From: Anodontia alba | Lineage: Eukaryota > Mollusca > Bivalvia > Lucinida > Lucinidae | Assembly (NCBI GenBank): GCA_964016985.1 | Contig: OZ024831.1 | Span: 82,455,636 to 82,519,635, forward strand | Length of the DNA stretch: 64,000 nt | Reading direction: 5' to 3' | Shown here: positions 32,549 through 43,775 of the stretch, piece after piece | Position numbering within the stretch: position 1 is the stretch's first letter | Layout of the letters: the number at the start of each line of letters is the position of its first letter | Notes under the pieces: generated by a model | Seen by the model: only the letters and a program-made list of their open reading frames with translations | Databases searched by the model: none | What the model was told of the DNA's origin: nothing | Made by a program: the position numbers and the translations under genes

Positions 32549-33919
32549 GGGATTTCAGCCCTTATAACATGTAACAGAAGATCCAACCCCTAGAATAAAC
32601 ATCAGTCCTGGACAAATCTATTTTATGCTTTTTATGTATATTGTTTTAAACTTATGTTTACCAATGGATACATCATTTACTCTTTTTAATTTCTATTAAG
32701 CATGACCTCAAAAATGATAATTCAAATAGATATTTTTTCAGTTTCAGTCTTTCCTTTCAGTATTCTTTAAATTGGCTTCAGCTTTCTCTAATTTGCTTTG
32801 CTCAGACAGGGTTTTAAATACATTATTCTTTCTTTCAACAGTATAAGTGGCAAGATAATTGATTACTCATTGCTTCATCAACAACAAAATATCCCTTTGA
32901 ATTTAAGTTACAATATAGGGATATAATGCAGCAAACTGCACACATAGCTGTTAACCAAATATGGTAGGTAACTTTGCTTCCCTATTTAATTGCACGAGGG
33001 TGAATTGGTCCTCCGTCTCAATGACAGCTCCCTCCTCAATCTGTTTCAGACGGTTGACACCTGACTATGAATGTGTGGTCCTGTTTGTGGTATTCTTGTG
33101 TTCAGATTGCCATTTAGCTTTTTGCTTTGTTTCTTCACAGTGTTTAAGATTATATGTACTTCACTGTGATATTCCACTGACGCGGTACAGGACCCCTATG
33201 CATTATGTTTATAATTTGGGGCTGCATCAGAATCAATTGTGATGAGGTTTTTCATAAAAATAGTTAAAGCCCACAATAGTTTTTCAACTGATAGTTCCAA
33301 GGTTGCTCTTCTGTTGCAGTTCTATGTTTATGCATCGATGGTTTCATAGGTAACATTTGCTTTGTCATTGTTTTTCCTCATCTCTCCTGCTTTTAAAGTC
33401 TAGGGAAGGAAGGCTGTGCTTCGTACTTGTGGCATTGCCCAGGAATCTTCACATATGACTTTCTAAAAATTGTGGATATCTTCTGGCTATTAAAGCCCCT
33501 AGTGGCTCTGTTTCTGTCTCATAATTATAATGTTTGAATTGTGGATAGCTTCTAGCTATTAGAAGCCGCAAGTGGCTATATAGCCACTAGTGGCTGCCAT
33601 AGCTGGTCGTGACTGACACTTGTGGCAATATTGCAGCCATAGATCTACTGGCCGTTATCATTGGCTACTTACTGGCTAGAAGTTGTGTCTACTAAATTTT
33701 AAAGTGGCTTTATTGCAGCTACAAAACCACTTTAAAGCCGATACATTTTCATTTCTGTAAGGGTTAGGAAAATATGTGAAAATTCTGAAGCCAACCCACG
33801 GGATTTTTGACACTAAATTAGAATTCAGGGGTCCCATGTCAGAGGTATGGAATAGAACATAAAATTTTCAAACTTATCTAATACCCGGAGGTAATCCTGC
33901 CACCCTGTTCAGAGGAAAA
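32549..33919. other. Right centre of the inverted-repeat element
   Basis: 33095-33450 contains the inverted D-type repeat (TTTGTTTCTTCACAGTGTTT, CCTCATCTCTCCTGC, GTGCTTCGTACTTGTGGCATT). 33480-33740 is another word-repeat zone, AGTGGCTA and its complement TAGCCACT (for example TATAGCCACTAGTGGCT at 33579). No gene recognised. Confidence 0.45.
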
Positions 33920-34683
33920 CATTTATAGGTGCATATTGTATGATAACAAGTGCCTTTTATTTCTATATTTTGTTTCAATTAATTTATTGACAACTTTACA
34001 TAGTCGAATCATTCCTGGAAAACAGAGGTTGATAAATGAAATAACTTGCCATTCTGCCTGTCTTTATCATTTTTTCTACTGTCGTTTATCAGTCTTTACC
34101 AAAGTCAGTTCAGAAGAGATGAAATCAAATGATTGGGGTAAGGGTAAAAAACTGCTTACTGTTTAATACTAGATTAATATTTCATACTGAAACCTGAGTT
34201 TTGAGCAGGCCATGATACCTGGTGTGTTGTTTAAATTAAACTCGAGTAAGAAATATCACTACAATAATTTTCAGGAACTTCTATTACCTCTCAGTACACC
34301 ATTTTTAGACCTAATATTGACCTTTTGACCCCTAAAATTGCCTTTAATTTTTAAATTATGCTTCTTTTAGTATCTAACTAAATAGTCTTGCTTGTAATGA
34401 GTTAAGGTCAATCTAAATATACATTTTTTTATGCATACTAGAACAACCAGATGACAATTTAGACTTCAAAGGCAGACTTTAAGTATTTGGCGGCCATGTT
34501 GGCGGCCATATTGGATTTCTCGGCTCGCCATCATTTATGCCAATTTATGCCGGCAGTTTCAGAAACTACAGACAATAGAGAACATTTTGATATATGACAC
34601 ATCTTGTTGTACGGGGGGGGGGGTCCGGGTTACCCCTAGAAAGAGTGGCCAGAATCACTCATTGTCACCCTACCAAAGTGTGG
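33920..34683. repeat. Right arm of the 6-kb inverted-repeat element
   Basis: Reverse complement of 28562-29420 with about 15-20% divergence: GTTTCAATTAATTTATT at 33974, ACTGCTTACTGTTTAATAC at 34150, GGCCATGTTGGCGGCCATAT at 34492, CCGGCAGTTTCAGAAACTAC at 34550, and a G run with TCCGGGTT at 34614. The left arm is about 95 bp longer because of small insertions. Confidence 0.8.
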
Positions 34684-35084
34684 GACCATGCTTATCAAAA
34701 ATATCAAAAGAAGATACAGATTTACATGGTATTCTTGAGTTTTGATTTCAGTAATTAATACGACTGTTTTTGTGCCAATGTGGATCATTTTAGGTCCGGA
34801 CTAGGCCTGCCACATTCATTTCTTGACCAGTTTAGAACCGGATCAGGGCCCACCACCTTGTGATACCTGTTTTCAATATGGCGCATATGCAGGCCCTTAC
34901 GCAGACTTTTGAAACGGAGGGTGCAAATCTTTAGCTTTTCTGTAAAGGGGGTGCAAATGCTAAGGAAATACCGATTTGGGGGCAAAGATTAGTGGTGTAG
35001 TTTGGGGTCAAAATCTGCATGAATGTATATTGCATAGTCATGTTTGAATTTAATTATAGCGTTGGAGATATTAAAAATTCTGAT

Positions 35085-35190
35085 TTAGGGGAGGGAATAA
35101 TTTGCTTGGGGGAGGGAAGTGGGGGTAAGGGGGAGGGAAGTGGGGGAAAGGGGGAGGGAAGTGGGGATAAGGGGGAGGGAAGTGGGGAGT
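35085..35190. repeat. 21-bp G-rich minisatellite
   Basis: GGGGGAGGGAAGTGGGGGTA repeated about five times. It makes Gly-rich frames in two phases, which are not genes. Related in composition to 25607-25762. Confidence 0.9.
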
Positions 35191-35264
35191 GCCTACCCCC
35201 CTGTCCACCCCTCCACACTAATAAGACCTCTTTCAGGTAGTTCCAAAAGTGGTCTTGATAGCGG

Positions 35265-35460
35265 ATTTTTACTGTATGTTTTTCAAATGCGACAGTCTCT
35301 TGTCAATAATCAATCATATTTGGGATATGGGTACCGGGGAGTCTTCATTGATTCCAAGCAGATACTGATCCTGGGGTTAATGCCGTGGTTTGGCTCTATG
35401 AGTCAAAATTTAAGACACCTTTGTAAACGTGTGCATTTCTGTTATTCAAATAGATCGGAC
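35265..35460. repeat. Dispersed repeat shared with 25280-25495
   Basis: Contains GATTCCAAGCAGATACTGAT, GAGTCAAAATTTAAGACACC and TTTGTAAACG in the same order as the earlier copy, about 75% similar by eye. Confidence 0.55.
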
Positions 35461-36181
35461 AGCCGAATGACATTGACCTTAGTGTCATTAATTGAAAGTC
35501 AGTGTGAGCTGTATTCCAAGGTCAAGTAATTTTACCTAATATCTTGGAGCTATTTGATAGATAAATGTCGCAGAACGTGGCGTCTGATCTATATCTATAC
35601 GGTTTGCGAATGTCCCTTTTAAGGGACACAAGGCATAAATGGGTTACACAGACTAGCATCTGCCAACATATATACAGTTGTAAAGATGCATCGAGCAGAA
35701 GACATTTTAAATAACCGAAAGGTATCAGAGCGTGTGCATGACGTATAAAAATGATATCACTCAGCATACGTTTTTCTTCCATTTCTGCTAAATCCATAAA
35801 ATATGATAAATGCTCCATTATTCGGCCGCAACGTCAGTAGTATAGTGCCACCCCTATACTACTAACGTCAGGATTAGGACGTACGGACACGTGCGCCCAG
35901 CGAAGATTGAGATCAGCCAGCGCATTTGAGCAGCGTGACCGTTATCTTCATTGGACGCATTTTTGGAAACCAAAGATGCAAAAAGTCTTTATGCCGACAA
36001 TGAAGACTCTGATCAGACTGATTTGAGTCTGCGTTTGGTGCACGTCAGAAGGTACGTTTTCTCACGTAACGGCTTATTTACTAGCTTGTACGTTTCCTTT
36101 TTCCGTCTTGTATATGTTGGTGATGGTATGGTAGCCGTAACTGTTACACAATCATGCTTTTGTTGACAATTGTAAAAATAT

Positions 36182-37591
36182 AGTAGTAAAGTAGTAGTAA
36201 AATAGTTTATTAAAGTGTCACATCTCAAATATATACATATAATACATACATTTCAACTAAAAATATTCGAGATCCTGCCTAAAAAGGCACATGTGACACT
36301 ATTTTGACAATAAAATTCATTACATTAAAATGTTATTTACATATAAATATCGATTGCTTATATAAAACTACTTTATGCATTACTTTATTCTATTGCAAAT
36401 TCATGCAGCACAGCCATGGACAAACCACCTCTTCCAACTGATTATATTGTGCTTAGCAGAGCCGGGGCGGGTACAGCCGATCCGATCTCGGCGCGGCTGT
36501 AATCGCCACGGCAGATTCATGCATGAGTCGCACTCTGTAATACAGTGACTATTAAAATGATTCTATGTTAAAATGTTTCATGCATTTAAGAAACGTCTTT
36601 TATTCATTTTCAGTAAAACATTAGCCAACTGGAATTGAAGATCTTTACAATTCATTAAAATACCAATTTATCCAAGGAGTCATATTATTTAAAAGTCTCA
36701 TTGATTATCTGCGCAGACTGAAACAAGTTGTATCGTAAATCACTGTAAAAGTCACAATCAACCAGAAAATGAGTTTCGTCCTCGACTGAGTTTGAGTTAC
36801 AATATTTACAAACTCGCTCATGTACGGGAGTTTTAGGTCGGGTATATCTGCCAGTTTCAATAGCTAATGGTAAATTGCAGCTACGAAACTTGGCAAGCAC
36901 ACGTCTATGGCCCCTGCTCATATTGGATTGTACATAATATTCTGTTCTCAGAACATATTTGTAACGTCTGTAGGTTCTAAGTTTATTTCCGTTTTCCGCA
37001 TTACCTTCACTCATTAATTTTTGATACCACTTATCACTGTCTATTTCATTCAAAATATCTCGAGAAGCAGTAACACAGGATGCTTTATTCGGGCTTTCAG
37101 TCAACATTAAATCACCTAAATTATATCAATAAAATTCAGCATTTTCCATTCCCATGATCTACCTTTAAGAAGAGACCATTCGTGGACCCATCGTATTATT
37201 CTGTGCTCCGGCATACTACGTAGTCTGCACCACATACGAACCGTTTCAACTTTCTGTTTAACTTCACAAGAACTCCATCCCATATCACCCCTTGAAGATA
37301 CGTTAGAATAATGCTTAGTAACGCCAAGGAAATATCTACATGCTTTATTAAATACCGTTTCTATTTCAGTAAACTTGGTTGTGCCCCATATATCGGAGCA
37401 AAAGAACAATACAGGTTCCACTATGGTCTCTACCAGTTTGGTATAAACGCGTATATTCATACCACCAGCGCTAAAAAATTTTGAGTATATAGCTCCCAAC
37501 GCTCTACTAGCCGACTTTGCTATCTCTCGTATTGAGAATTTCAGGTCTAAGAACTCATTCATCCAGAAGCCAAGATACTTATAATTGCTTT
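36182..37591 (-). mobile_element. 5'-truncated LINE inserted in tandem repeat D
   Basis: The insertion splits the D repeat word TTGTAAAAATAT|AAGTGAAAATACCC. AAAAATAT at 36174-36181 and 37594-37601 is the likely target duplication. The element is in minus orientation. Its 3' end (left) is a 500-bp UTR with ATGTGCCTTTTTAGGCAGG and a terminal TTTACTACTACTTTACTACT short repeat in place of poly-A, as in several CR1/L2/RTE-type LINEs. The uninterrupted site exists in the block A units. Confidence 0.75.
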
Positions 37592-37595
37592 GAAA
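36685..37595 (-). pseudogene. LINE reverse transcriptase C-terminal region
   Basis: Two minus frames join with a one-base shift at about 37110. The first (codons from about 37590 to 37116) has YLGFWMNEFLDLKFSIREIA, ALGAIYSKFFSAGGMNIRVY and TKLVETIVEPVLFFCSDIWG, the motif series that follows the catalytic palm in non-LTR reverse transcriptases. The second (37107-36685) has YYVQSNMSRGHRRVLAKFRS and a C-terminal CKYCNSNSVEDETHFLVDCD motif, the Cys/His cluster common at LINE ORF2 ends. The catalytic YADD region and endonuclease are absent because of 5' truncation. The first frame's apparent N-terminus (37706-37600) is repeat D, not LINE. Dead on arrival and further frameshifted. Confidence 0.8.
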
Positions 37596-37749
37596 AAATA
37601 TAAGTGAAAATACCCAGGAAATGCCACGGTCACGAAGCACCGTCCTCCCGAGACACCAAACAAAGGAGAGATGAGGAACAAATATTAACAAAACAAACAT
37701 CAACAAAGAGAAAGATCATAGCTCTGCAATATAGGAATCGCCTTGGAAG

Positions 37750-38203
37750 TAAGGCTGGCTAATCAGAGCTAAAAAGATAATCGATTATCAGTCCCGTCAT
37801 TGTGATGGATAATCGACTAGTAATCACTGAAGATTGGGTCATAATTTTACCTGTCTGACTTACCATATGTTATACTTTATGTACATATTTGGTCAGAAAG
37901 GCCTGAACAATCGATGTAGACGCAGATGAGATGCCGCGACACGCGGTGTCTCATCAGGGTCTACACCTTTCGCCACTCATCAAGCTATTTTTAGACATAA
38001 ATTGGGATGTACATTTTACTTGTTCAAAGTTTAGATAAAGTATGGTAAGGAGTTGAGGTATCTGAATAATAAGGGTAAATATGGTAAAGTGACAGACACA
38101 AAAATCAAATGATCGATTATTAGCAAACCTGTGATAATAATCTTTTTTTTTTTTTAATTTTTCGATCAATTAATCGATTATCTGATTAACGGTGCCAGCT
38201 TTT
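37750..38203. mobile_element. hAT-like MITE with 8-bp target duplication, carrying a nested family C MITE
   Basis: CTTGGAAG at 37742-37749 and 38204-38211 is an 8-bp direct repeat. The inverted ends read AAGGCTGGC and AAAAGCTGGC, with inner AATCGATTATC on both sides. Eight-bp duplications are the hAT signature. Block A has the empty site (CGCCTTGGGACTGTTAGTAG at 4240). Between about 37880 and 38082 sits a family C MITE. Confidence 0.75.
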
Positions 38204-38320
38204 CTTGGAAGGGTCAGTAGGAAAACGAATGAGGGTCTTGAACCTCACCCTTAATTCTGACCTCTGACGCAGCTCCACTTACAAAACCTTAAAACCTCGA
38301 CTGTTTATAGAAAAAAAAAC

Positions 38321-38659
38321 TACAGTCGACTCTCGTTATCTCGACCTCGCTTATCTGGAATAACCGCTTATCTCGACATGAAAATCTGGTCCCTTATTTC
38401 AACGTGGAAATCTAACAATAGGTTATAAAATATTGTGGAAAAGAGGAAAAAATGCTCCTCAGGAGCAATGTCTCATCTTTTCCATAATATTTTCAATATA
38501 TCTCTAATTTCACGGGTCAAATTACATATTCGTTTGTTATATGTGGTTGTTCGATTTAATTTTTTTTCTCAATTCTGCAAATCTGACATGTCGAAGTACG
38601 GATATGTCGAAGTATTTTAGTTAGTTCCTTGGACTTCGAGATAACGAGAGTCGACTGTA
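38321..38659. mobile_element. Tigger/pogo-like MITE, copy 1
   Basis: TA then CAGTCGACTCTCGTTATCTC; the right end is its inverse followed by TA. The CAGTCGAC..CTCGTTATC terminus is characteristic of pogo/Tigger elements, which duplicate TA. An internal stem TGGAAAAGAGG ... CATCTTTTCCATAATAT is present. The second copy (52741-53063) has the same length class. Block A has the empty site (AAAAACACTAAATCAAAACC at 4353). Confidence 0.85.
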
Positions 38660-39059
38660 ATTTCAAACCACAAACAGATACACACACAAAAAAAAACCTG
38701 CACAGAAAATGCATAATGTTATTGTTTCTCTTTCAGGGTATTGAGTGTTGGCGTTTGGCGAAGTTTGAAAATCCAAGCATGGATTTGAATGGAATGAACT
38801 TTTACTATATCTTTGTTTTTATCTCCACCTGGAAACCACTTTATACTTTATGGGACCTTCGGATATATGTGCCCACAGAGGACTCAGATCAGCCTGCACA
38901 TAAGTGCAGTCTGATCAGAGTTTTCGTTGTACTATTAAAAAATTATAAACCCTGGTATTGTAGTTCATCCGCCGCAAAAGACGGCGCCTGATCAAAGTGT
39001 ACACGGTTTCCACACATCCAGCAATATCTTAGCCACATCAGGTAGAGAAATGACCTTGG

Positions 39060-39299
39060 TTAATCCTTTCAACTCTGCAGACCAGAAAAACGGTTTGCAA
39101 ACAGTATAAATCCAGACGAGACGGCACGAGCCGTCTCCTCAGGATCTACACTATTTGCATTTTTTCTATTTTGTCAATACTCTATTTGCCATTTTGTTTT
39201 CGAATTTTGCCTACATGACATTGCTTATTGACATAATGGACACATTCAACTTCATAGACGGAAGCGTCCACTTCAGAAACTCCTGAGTGAAAAGGTTAA
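39060..39299. mobile_element. Hairpin MITE, family E (block B copy)
   Basis: TTAATCCTTTCAACTCTGCA to CTCCTGAGTGAAAAGGTTAA with TTAA at both ends, which assigns family E to TTAA (piggyBac-like) insertion. The core GACGAGACGGCACGAGCCGTCTCCTC is shorter than in the 23.6-kb copy. Confidence 0.8.
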
Positions 39300-39449
39300 A
39301 TGTGATGAAAAGTATGGTAAAGAGTTAACGTGTCCCAACATTTACAGTCCTTTCGATTTCACTTGGAGATATGATTTTTGCTTGATGTTTTATTCGAAAT
39401 GAAACAAATAATAATAATAAAATGTTCTTATTGACCTCATCTTATTTGA

Positions 39450-40795
39450 AATTTTTTTTCTTTACCCATTCTGTGCCTTCCGCACAAATATTTACCCTAA
39501 AATAACATTTCAAAGCAAATATTGGTCTACGGAATTTCGGTACCAAAGTGTTTTATTATTATTTATTAGACTTAAAAAAATAGTTTTGCGTTGATTTTTC
39601 TATAGAAAATCAGTTGTTTTTCTCCAATGAGTTTTAATCACTGATGCGTCGTTACAGTATTTTTCAGCAATTTGATCTGTCTTTAATCTACCTATCCTAT
39701 TTTTATTGATTAAGTGAAGTTTGAAGCCACTTTAACAATGGAAAAAGAGAAGATTTGATAAAAAAAATAAATAAACAAGTATCCATGAATAAAATAAAAC
39801 TTTTGTTGCTTAGGTAGTTGGGACAAAAGTTTGTGCATTGAATCATGACAGTAGTTTGCAAATTTGCTACTTGTCTATAAAATGTCATAAAATAAGACCT
39901 GAATGGAAAAAAAAAATAAGAAGAAAAAAATGAAGGCTTCTTAGGGGAAACCATTAAAATTCTTTAATTTGCTTCAATTCTTTAAAACCTTTAATTTGGC
40001 TGAAAAAAAAACCTTATAAAAATCTGTATTTTACTTAGAAAACCTTTATTTTGGCAAATTATCATACGGATGAAAGGACGGGCATATGGGCGAAAGGACG
40101 GACGGAATGATGGCTATACATCCCCACAGCATGACTTTTGTTTTCGACGGCAAAAGAGGCAAAGTCTTGGCTCATAGAGACACAGTATGTGACCTTCCCA
40201 GAATTGTTTATTCATATGGCTACTGTCCATCATAGCAGGTATCTATGGCACAGAAACTGAAAATGAGGTGAAGAATTTAACCTTCTTTTTGCTATTTAGT
40301 TTATTTAAAGGGTTTTCGAAAAAACAGTATTTGGCCAAAAAGAGCTTTAATTTCAAAAGAGCCTGTTAGGGGGCCTGAACTGATTTTGCTCAGAACAATA
40401 CCAGATTGCGAAAAAGCAAAATTCAGTGTAGTATCATTTTGAATTAAAAGATACAATACCATGGAAACATAAACCTGGTTCATACCTCGTAATGTTTGCA
40501 ACCTCGCTCTTAATCCTCATATAAATACAGCTTACGTAATTGTTTTGTCCGCGAAGGAACTTCCTAGCTCATCAGTCAGTGAATCAACAGTTTTACCCTT
40601 TCAGCCCGGTAAATCAAAACAAATATGTATGCAAACAGTGTAGATCCAGATGAGACAGCAAACCAAAAGGTAGAGCAGATAAAGTGACACGTAGAGCCAC
40701 GGTCAACCCGGTGACAGACAAGTAAGGTCAGGTACAAGCCAAGGGCGGATCAAGGATGATTTTCTGAGAGGGTTCGATTTGATAAAAGTACTTAC
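39450..40795. other. No gene recognised
   Basis: AT-rich sequence with no block A counterpart. It includes AAACCTTTAATTTGGC-type repeated words (39960-40055), GAAAGGACGG words (40068-40110), and a truncated family E hairpin at 40595-40660 (TTTTACCCTTTCAGCCC ... GCAAACAGTGTAGATCCAGA). Confidence 0.4.
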
Positions 40796-40991
40796 TTTAC
40801 GTATTCGGAAAGACGGGCCTGAGCAAACAATGCAGATCCATATAAGACGCTGCAGAACGCGGCGTCTTATCAGGGTCTACACTGTTTGCCACTCAAACGG
40901 CAATTTTACACATATTCACAGGTAATAAAATGGACTTTTGTTGAAGAGAAGTATAAGGTACCGAGTAAGGTGTGTGAATACTTAGGGTAAA
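40796..40991. mobile_element. Hairpin MITE, family C
   Basis: TTACGTATTCGGAAAGACGG to GTGAATACTTAGGGTAAAT. The core stem is GATCCATATAAGACGCTGC / GCGGCGTCTTATCAGGGTC then TACACTGTTTGCC. The 60 bp upstream (GGCGGATCAAGGAT ... GGTTCGATTTGATAAA) recurs upstream of a truncated family C end at 63415. Confidence 0.75.
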
Positions 40992-41472
40992 TACGGTATC
41001 CCGCATTTATCAGATTTGGAGCACTTTTAATGGCGGACAGATTCTAAAGTCTAGCCTCAAAAGTATCCAAATTTCAAATGAAAATGAAATTTTGAGTCAA
41101 AGGGGGTTGGACTGAAACCCCAAACCCTCCGATCGCCTAAACCCCGAATCCCATCTGAATCCGCCCTCCTAAAGGTTAACAAACGTAGGACTGAATCGGG
41201 ATTGTATCTGTGGCCCTGCTTACAGTCATGCAATTAAATATGACAGCTGAGTTGTTAACCTCGATTTGGGTTTACCACTACGCATGCAGTCGTCTGTCGC
41301 ATAACATCTACATTATATACTGTTCTTTTATAATGACTAGCATTTACCAACCAAATAAATCAGTGTTTCCAAACTCTGTCTGTTATCCCCTCAATATATT
41401 TATTACCCTTCTGAGGCCTCTTTACTGCCCCCGCCACGCACCCTCACCCCCCGCTGGGCTCGCATAATTATT

Positions 41473-41497
41473 GACCGGCGCGAGAATCGCGCCGGTC
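41473..41497. repeat. Perfect 11-bp-stem hairpin
   Basis: GACCGGCGCGA, loop GAA, TCGCGCCGGTC. Very GC-rich against an AT-rich background and followed by CTCTTAATA. Not the histone-type stem-loop consensus. Function unknown; could be the tip of an eroded MITE. Confidence 0.8.
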
Positions 41498-42560
41498 TCT
41501 TAATATAGTTTGGATTTTTATATATGGTAGAGTGTTCGATAAGCTCACAAAGGATTTTTTTATATTTGCCGGGATCGTTTCACCCACGCATTTAAGTGTT
41601 TGTATCTGTCGGGAACACCAGTGTCTGATTTTTTATCCAAGCTATTAATTTGTTGATTTCGGTAATGCGTAACTTTTAATGCGCATATTGAGACACTCAG
41701 AGTGGCTAGGACCTGGTTGTTTTGGGTAAGAATGCTCGTACGATCAACTAGCTAAGGTTCTCGAGAGATTGCACAATTGTGCAACGAGTTAGAAGATCGC
41801 TCAACGAGCCGCACAAATTAGTGTTTTGACCCACAGTGAAAGTTGAAGGCGAGCATTATAACTGAGCGTTCCAAGTCGGTTCTGTTGTTGTGGTTTATTA
41901 CTGTTCTATGCTTATGTTGTTGATGATTTATTTCATTTTCCGGTTTTATGCAACAGACTTGGGTCTAACTAAACGCTCCTATATCGGAAAACTATGGCAG
42001 AAATAAAATAAAACCGTGATATACATTTCAATGTTAAGAGTCTGAAGAATAAGCATACAAAAATGATAAACAAATTTCGTGTTTAAGACTCACGCCTCGG
42101 GTGGTTTTGGTATAGATTTGTATGCTAACATCTGAAAACCACTTGACCAGACCAAGTATTCATATACTTGGTCCGAAAAAAAGGATCCATTCATATACTT
42201 AAAAAGTTCAAACATATTTAATCTGACACATGCTAAAATAAGTTTCCAGTTAAGATCGGGTAACCTATTTAAGTTCTGGCATGTTTTTTTTTTAAATAAA
42301 AGTATATAAAATAAATCTCTCTTGTAAAGCACCCAGGTAGGGGGCAATAAAATCATTGATGAGTGGTGCAACTTTTGGTTCCGTTTTAGCCATGTCTTTA
42401 ATAGTATTTTAATTGTTCAAACAAATCAGGACTCACAACAATTTTCTTGAGTTTATAGATTAAATCCGCATAAAATCGGAGATGATGTTTTAATGTTTCC
42501 TTCAGAAAACAGGGTTTAACATTTCATGCAAATTGTCTCCTAAGGACATCAAGTCCTCTC

Positions 42561-43313
42561 TGAAAACGGATCTACTGCAAAAGGAAAGACTTTGCTCCCA
42601 AAGAAAGCAAATTCTTTTCGAATGGAGTAAGCCCCTTTAAGAAAGGATGTAAAACACGTTTGATAGAGTTTTCTCCCCTGAAAGTGTATCCATTCCTCTT
42701 AACAGCAAATTCTGTCTACCCCATTTCTTATAGCTGATATTGTAAACACGAACCGGATCTTACAGGTGGTGGAACACTTGGGAGCAACGCCCTTGTGGCA
42801 GAGTAAAATAAAAACTTTGCAGAATCATAACGTCAACACAGGATGTACAGTCTTCGTCTCTAGCGATAATTAAACAGTAGAACAACAGCACATGTTTTCT
42901 TCTTCATGTCTTGACACAAACCGGATCCTGGTAAATATATATGATCCACTTCGAGATAAACTACCGTATGACAGAATAATAGCATCAAGGCAGACTACAG
43001 ACTGTAAAGTCTTCGTCGGAGCGAGAGTCAAGCTAGGGTGTGGCACAAATTATACTTAAGGTATATGTACTGTTTATTGGAGAGTTTGTTTTAAGCCAAT
43101 ATTAATTGGAGAAATAAAATCAGAGTGTTAAAAATGTTTTCATAAGTTATGATACCGCTATATGTTTTTTTTTTAAAAAGGTAGGAAGTGCAACAATATT
43201 TAAAAAGCAACTGAAAACACACACGCACGCACGCACACACATACATTTAAAATAAAAAAAGTAGTAGTTTTATATTTTCCACATTCTATTTACAAAGATA
43301 TATCGTATATATG
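42561..43313. other. No gene recognised; family G MITE relic at 42565-42710
   Basis: CAAAAGGAAAGACTTTGCTCC / AAGCAAATTCTTTTCGAATGG and CTGAAAGTGTATCCATTCC mark a family G relic. Beyond it, CACGAACCGGATC at 42747 and ACACAAACCGGATCCTGG at 42912 hint at an old tandem duplication (CAGAGTAAAATAA / GACAGAATAATAGCATCAAG; TACAGTCTTCGTC / AAAGTCTTCGTC). Confidence 0.45.
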
Positions 43314-43343
43314 TGTAACAGGTGAAAAAATTCTAATCACCAA

Positions 43344-43408
43344 TGCCACGGCCGGGAATCGAACCCGGGCCGCTTGCGTGACAGGCCAATACTCTACCAC
43401 GTCGCTAT
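43344..43408 (-). repeat. tRNA-Asp-like domain, copy 1
   Basis: On the minus strand it carries a GACGTGGTAGAG box-A-like region, a CTGTCAC anticodon loop (GTC, Asp) and a perfect box B GGTTCGATTCC inside a 5-bp T stem (CCGGG/CCCGG). Acceptor pairing is weak. Not a functional tRNA gene in my judgement: the anticodon stem has mismatches and D-arm spacing is abnormal. Confidence 0.65.
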
Positions 43409-43619
43409 AGAAGCCGGCTTGTACCGCAAGGCAGTACAAGTGTATCATATGCCTGTCACTACTACATATTCCCCTTCCATTTTTAGATTCGTCCACGAAT
43501 CTCAATTTGAGCAACCACTCAATACTAGGCCACCAAGCCTTTTGGGACACTAAGCCCATCAAATGGGAATATTTACGTTGGGCGCCAGATGTAACAGGTG
43601 AATAAATTCTAATCACCAA

Positions 43620-43686
43620 TGCCACGGCCGGGAATCGAACCCGGGCCGCCTGCGTGACAGACCAACACTCTACCACGTCGCCATAG
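43620..43686 (-). repeat. tRNA-Asp-like domain, copy 2
   Basis: On the minus strand, CTATGGC can pair with GCCGTGG to form an acceptor stem including three U-G pairs. Box A is TGGCGACGTGG, the anticodon loop is CTGTCAC, and box B is GGTTCGATTCC. It is the best folded of the three. It abuts copy 3 head to head. Confidence 0.7.
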
Positions 43687-43751
43687 TAGCGACGTGGTAG
43701 AGTGTTGGCCTGTCACGCAGATACCCCGGGTTCGATACCCGGCTGCGGCAT
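43685..43751 (+). repeat. tRNA-Asp-like domain, copy 3 (inverted)
   Basis: Plus strand: GCGACGTGGTAGAGTGTTGG, CCTGTCACGCAG, CCGGGTTCGATACCCGG. It is the mirror image of copy 2, so 43590-43779 forms a palindrome of about 95 bp per arm centred at 43684, bounded by TGTAACAGGTGA and TCACCTGTTACA. Confidence 0.7.
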
Positions 43752-43775
43752 AGGTGATTAGAAATTTTTCACCTG

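Larger units (their letters stand above)
35880..42560. repeat. Segmental duplication block B, part 1
   Basis: Counterpart of 3290-5960, but 6.7 kb instead of 2.7 kb. Most of the extra length is explained by a LINE (36182-37591), a hAT-like MITE (37750-38203), a Tigger-like MITE (38321-38659), and about 1.7 kb of unmatched sequence (39450-41060) that includes a family C MITE. Outside these, order and orientation of landmarks are the same as in block A. Confidence 0.75.

Noticed and set aside
35119..35529. 136-codon plus-strand frame
   Set aside because: The N-terminal part is the G-rich minisatellite and the rest lies in a dispersed repeat shared with 25.3 kb, where the frame is not kept.
41473..41497. 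Rho-independent terminator or histone 3' stem-loop
   Set aside because: No U tract follows, the context is eukaryotic, and the stem does not match the histone consensus.
43620..43686. Functional tRNA-Asp gene on the minus strand
   Set aside because: The anticodon stem has mismatches, the D-arm geometry is wrong, and the domain occurs three times as part of a larger repeated element.
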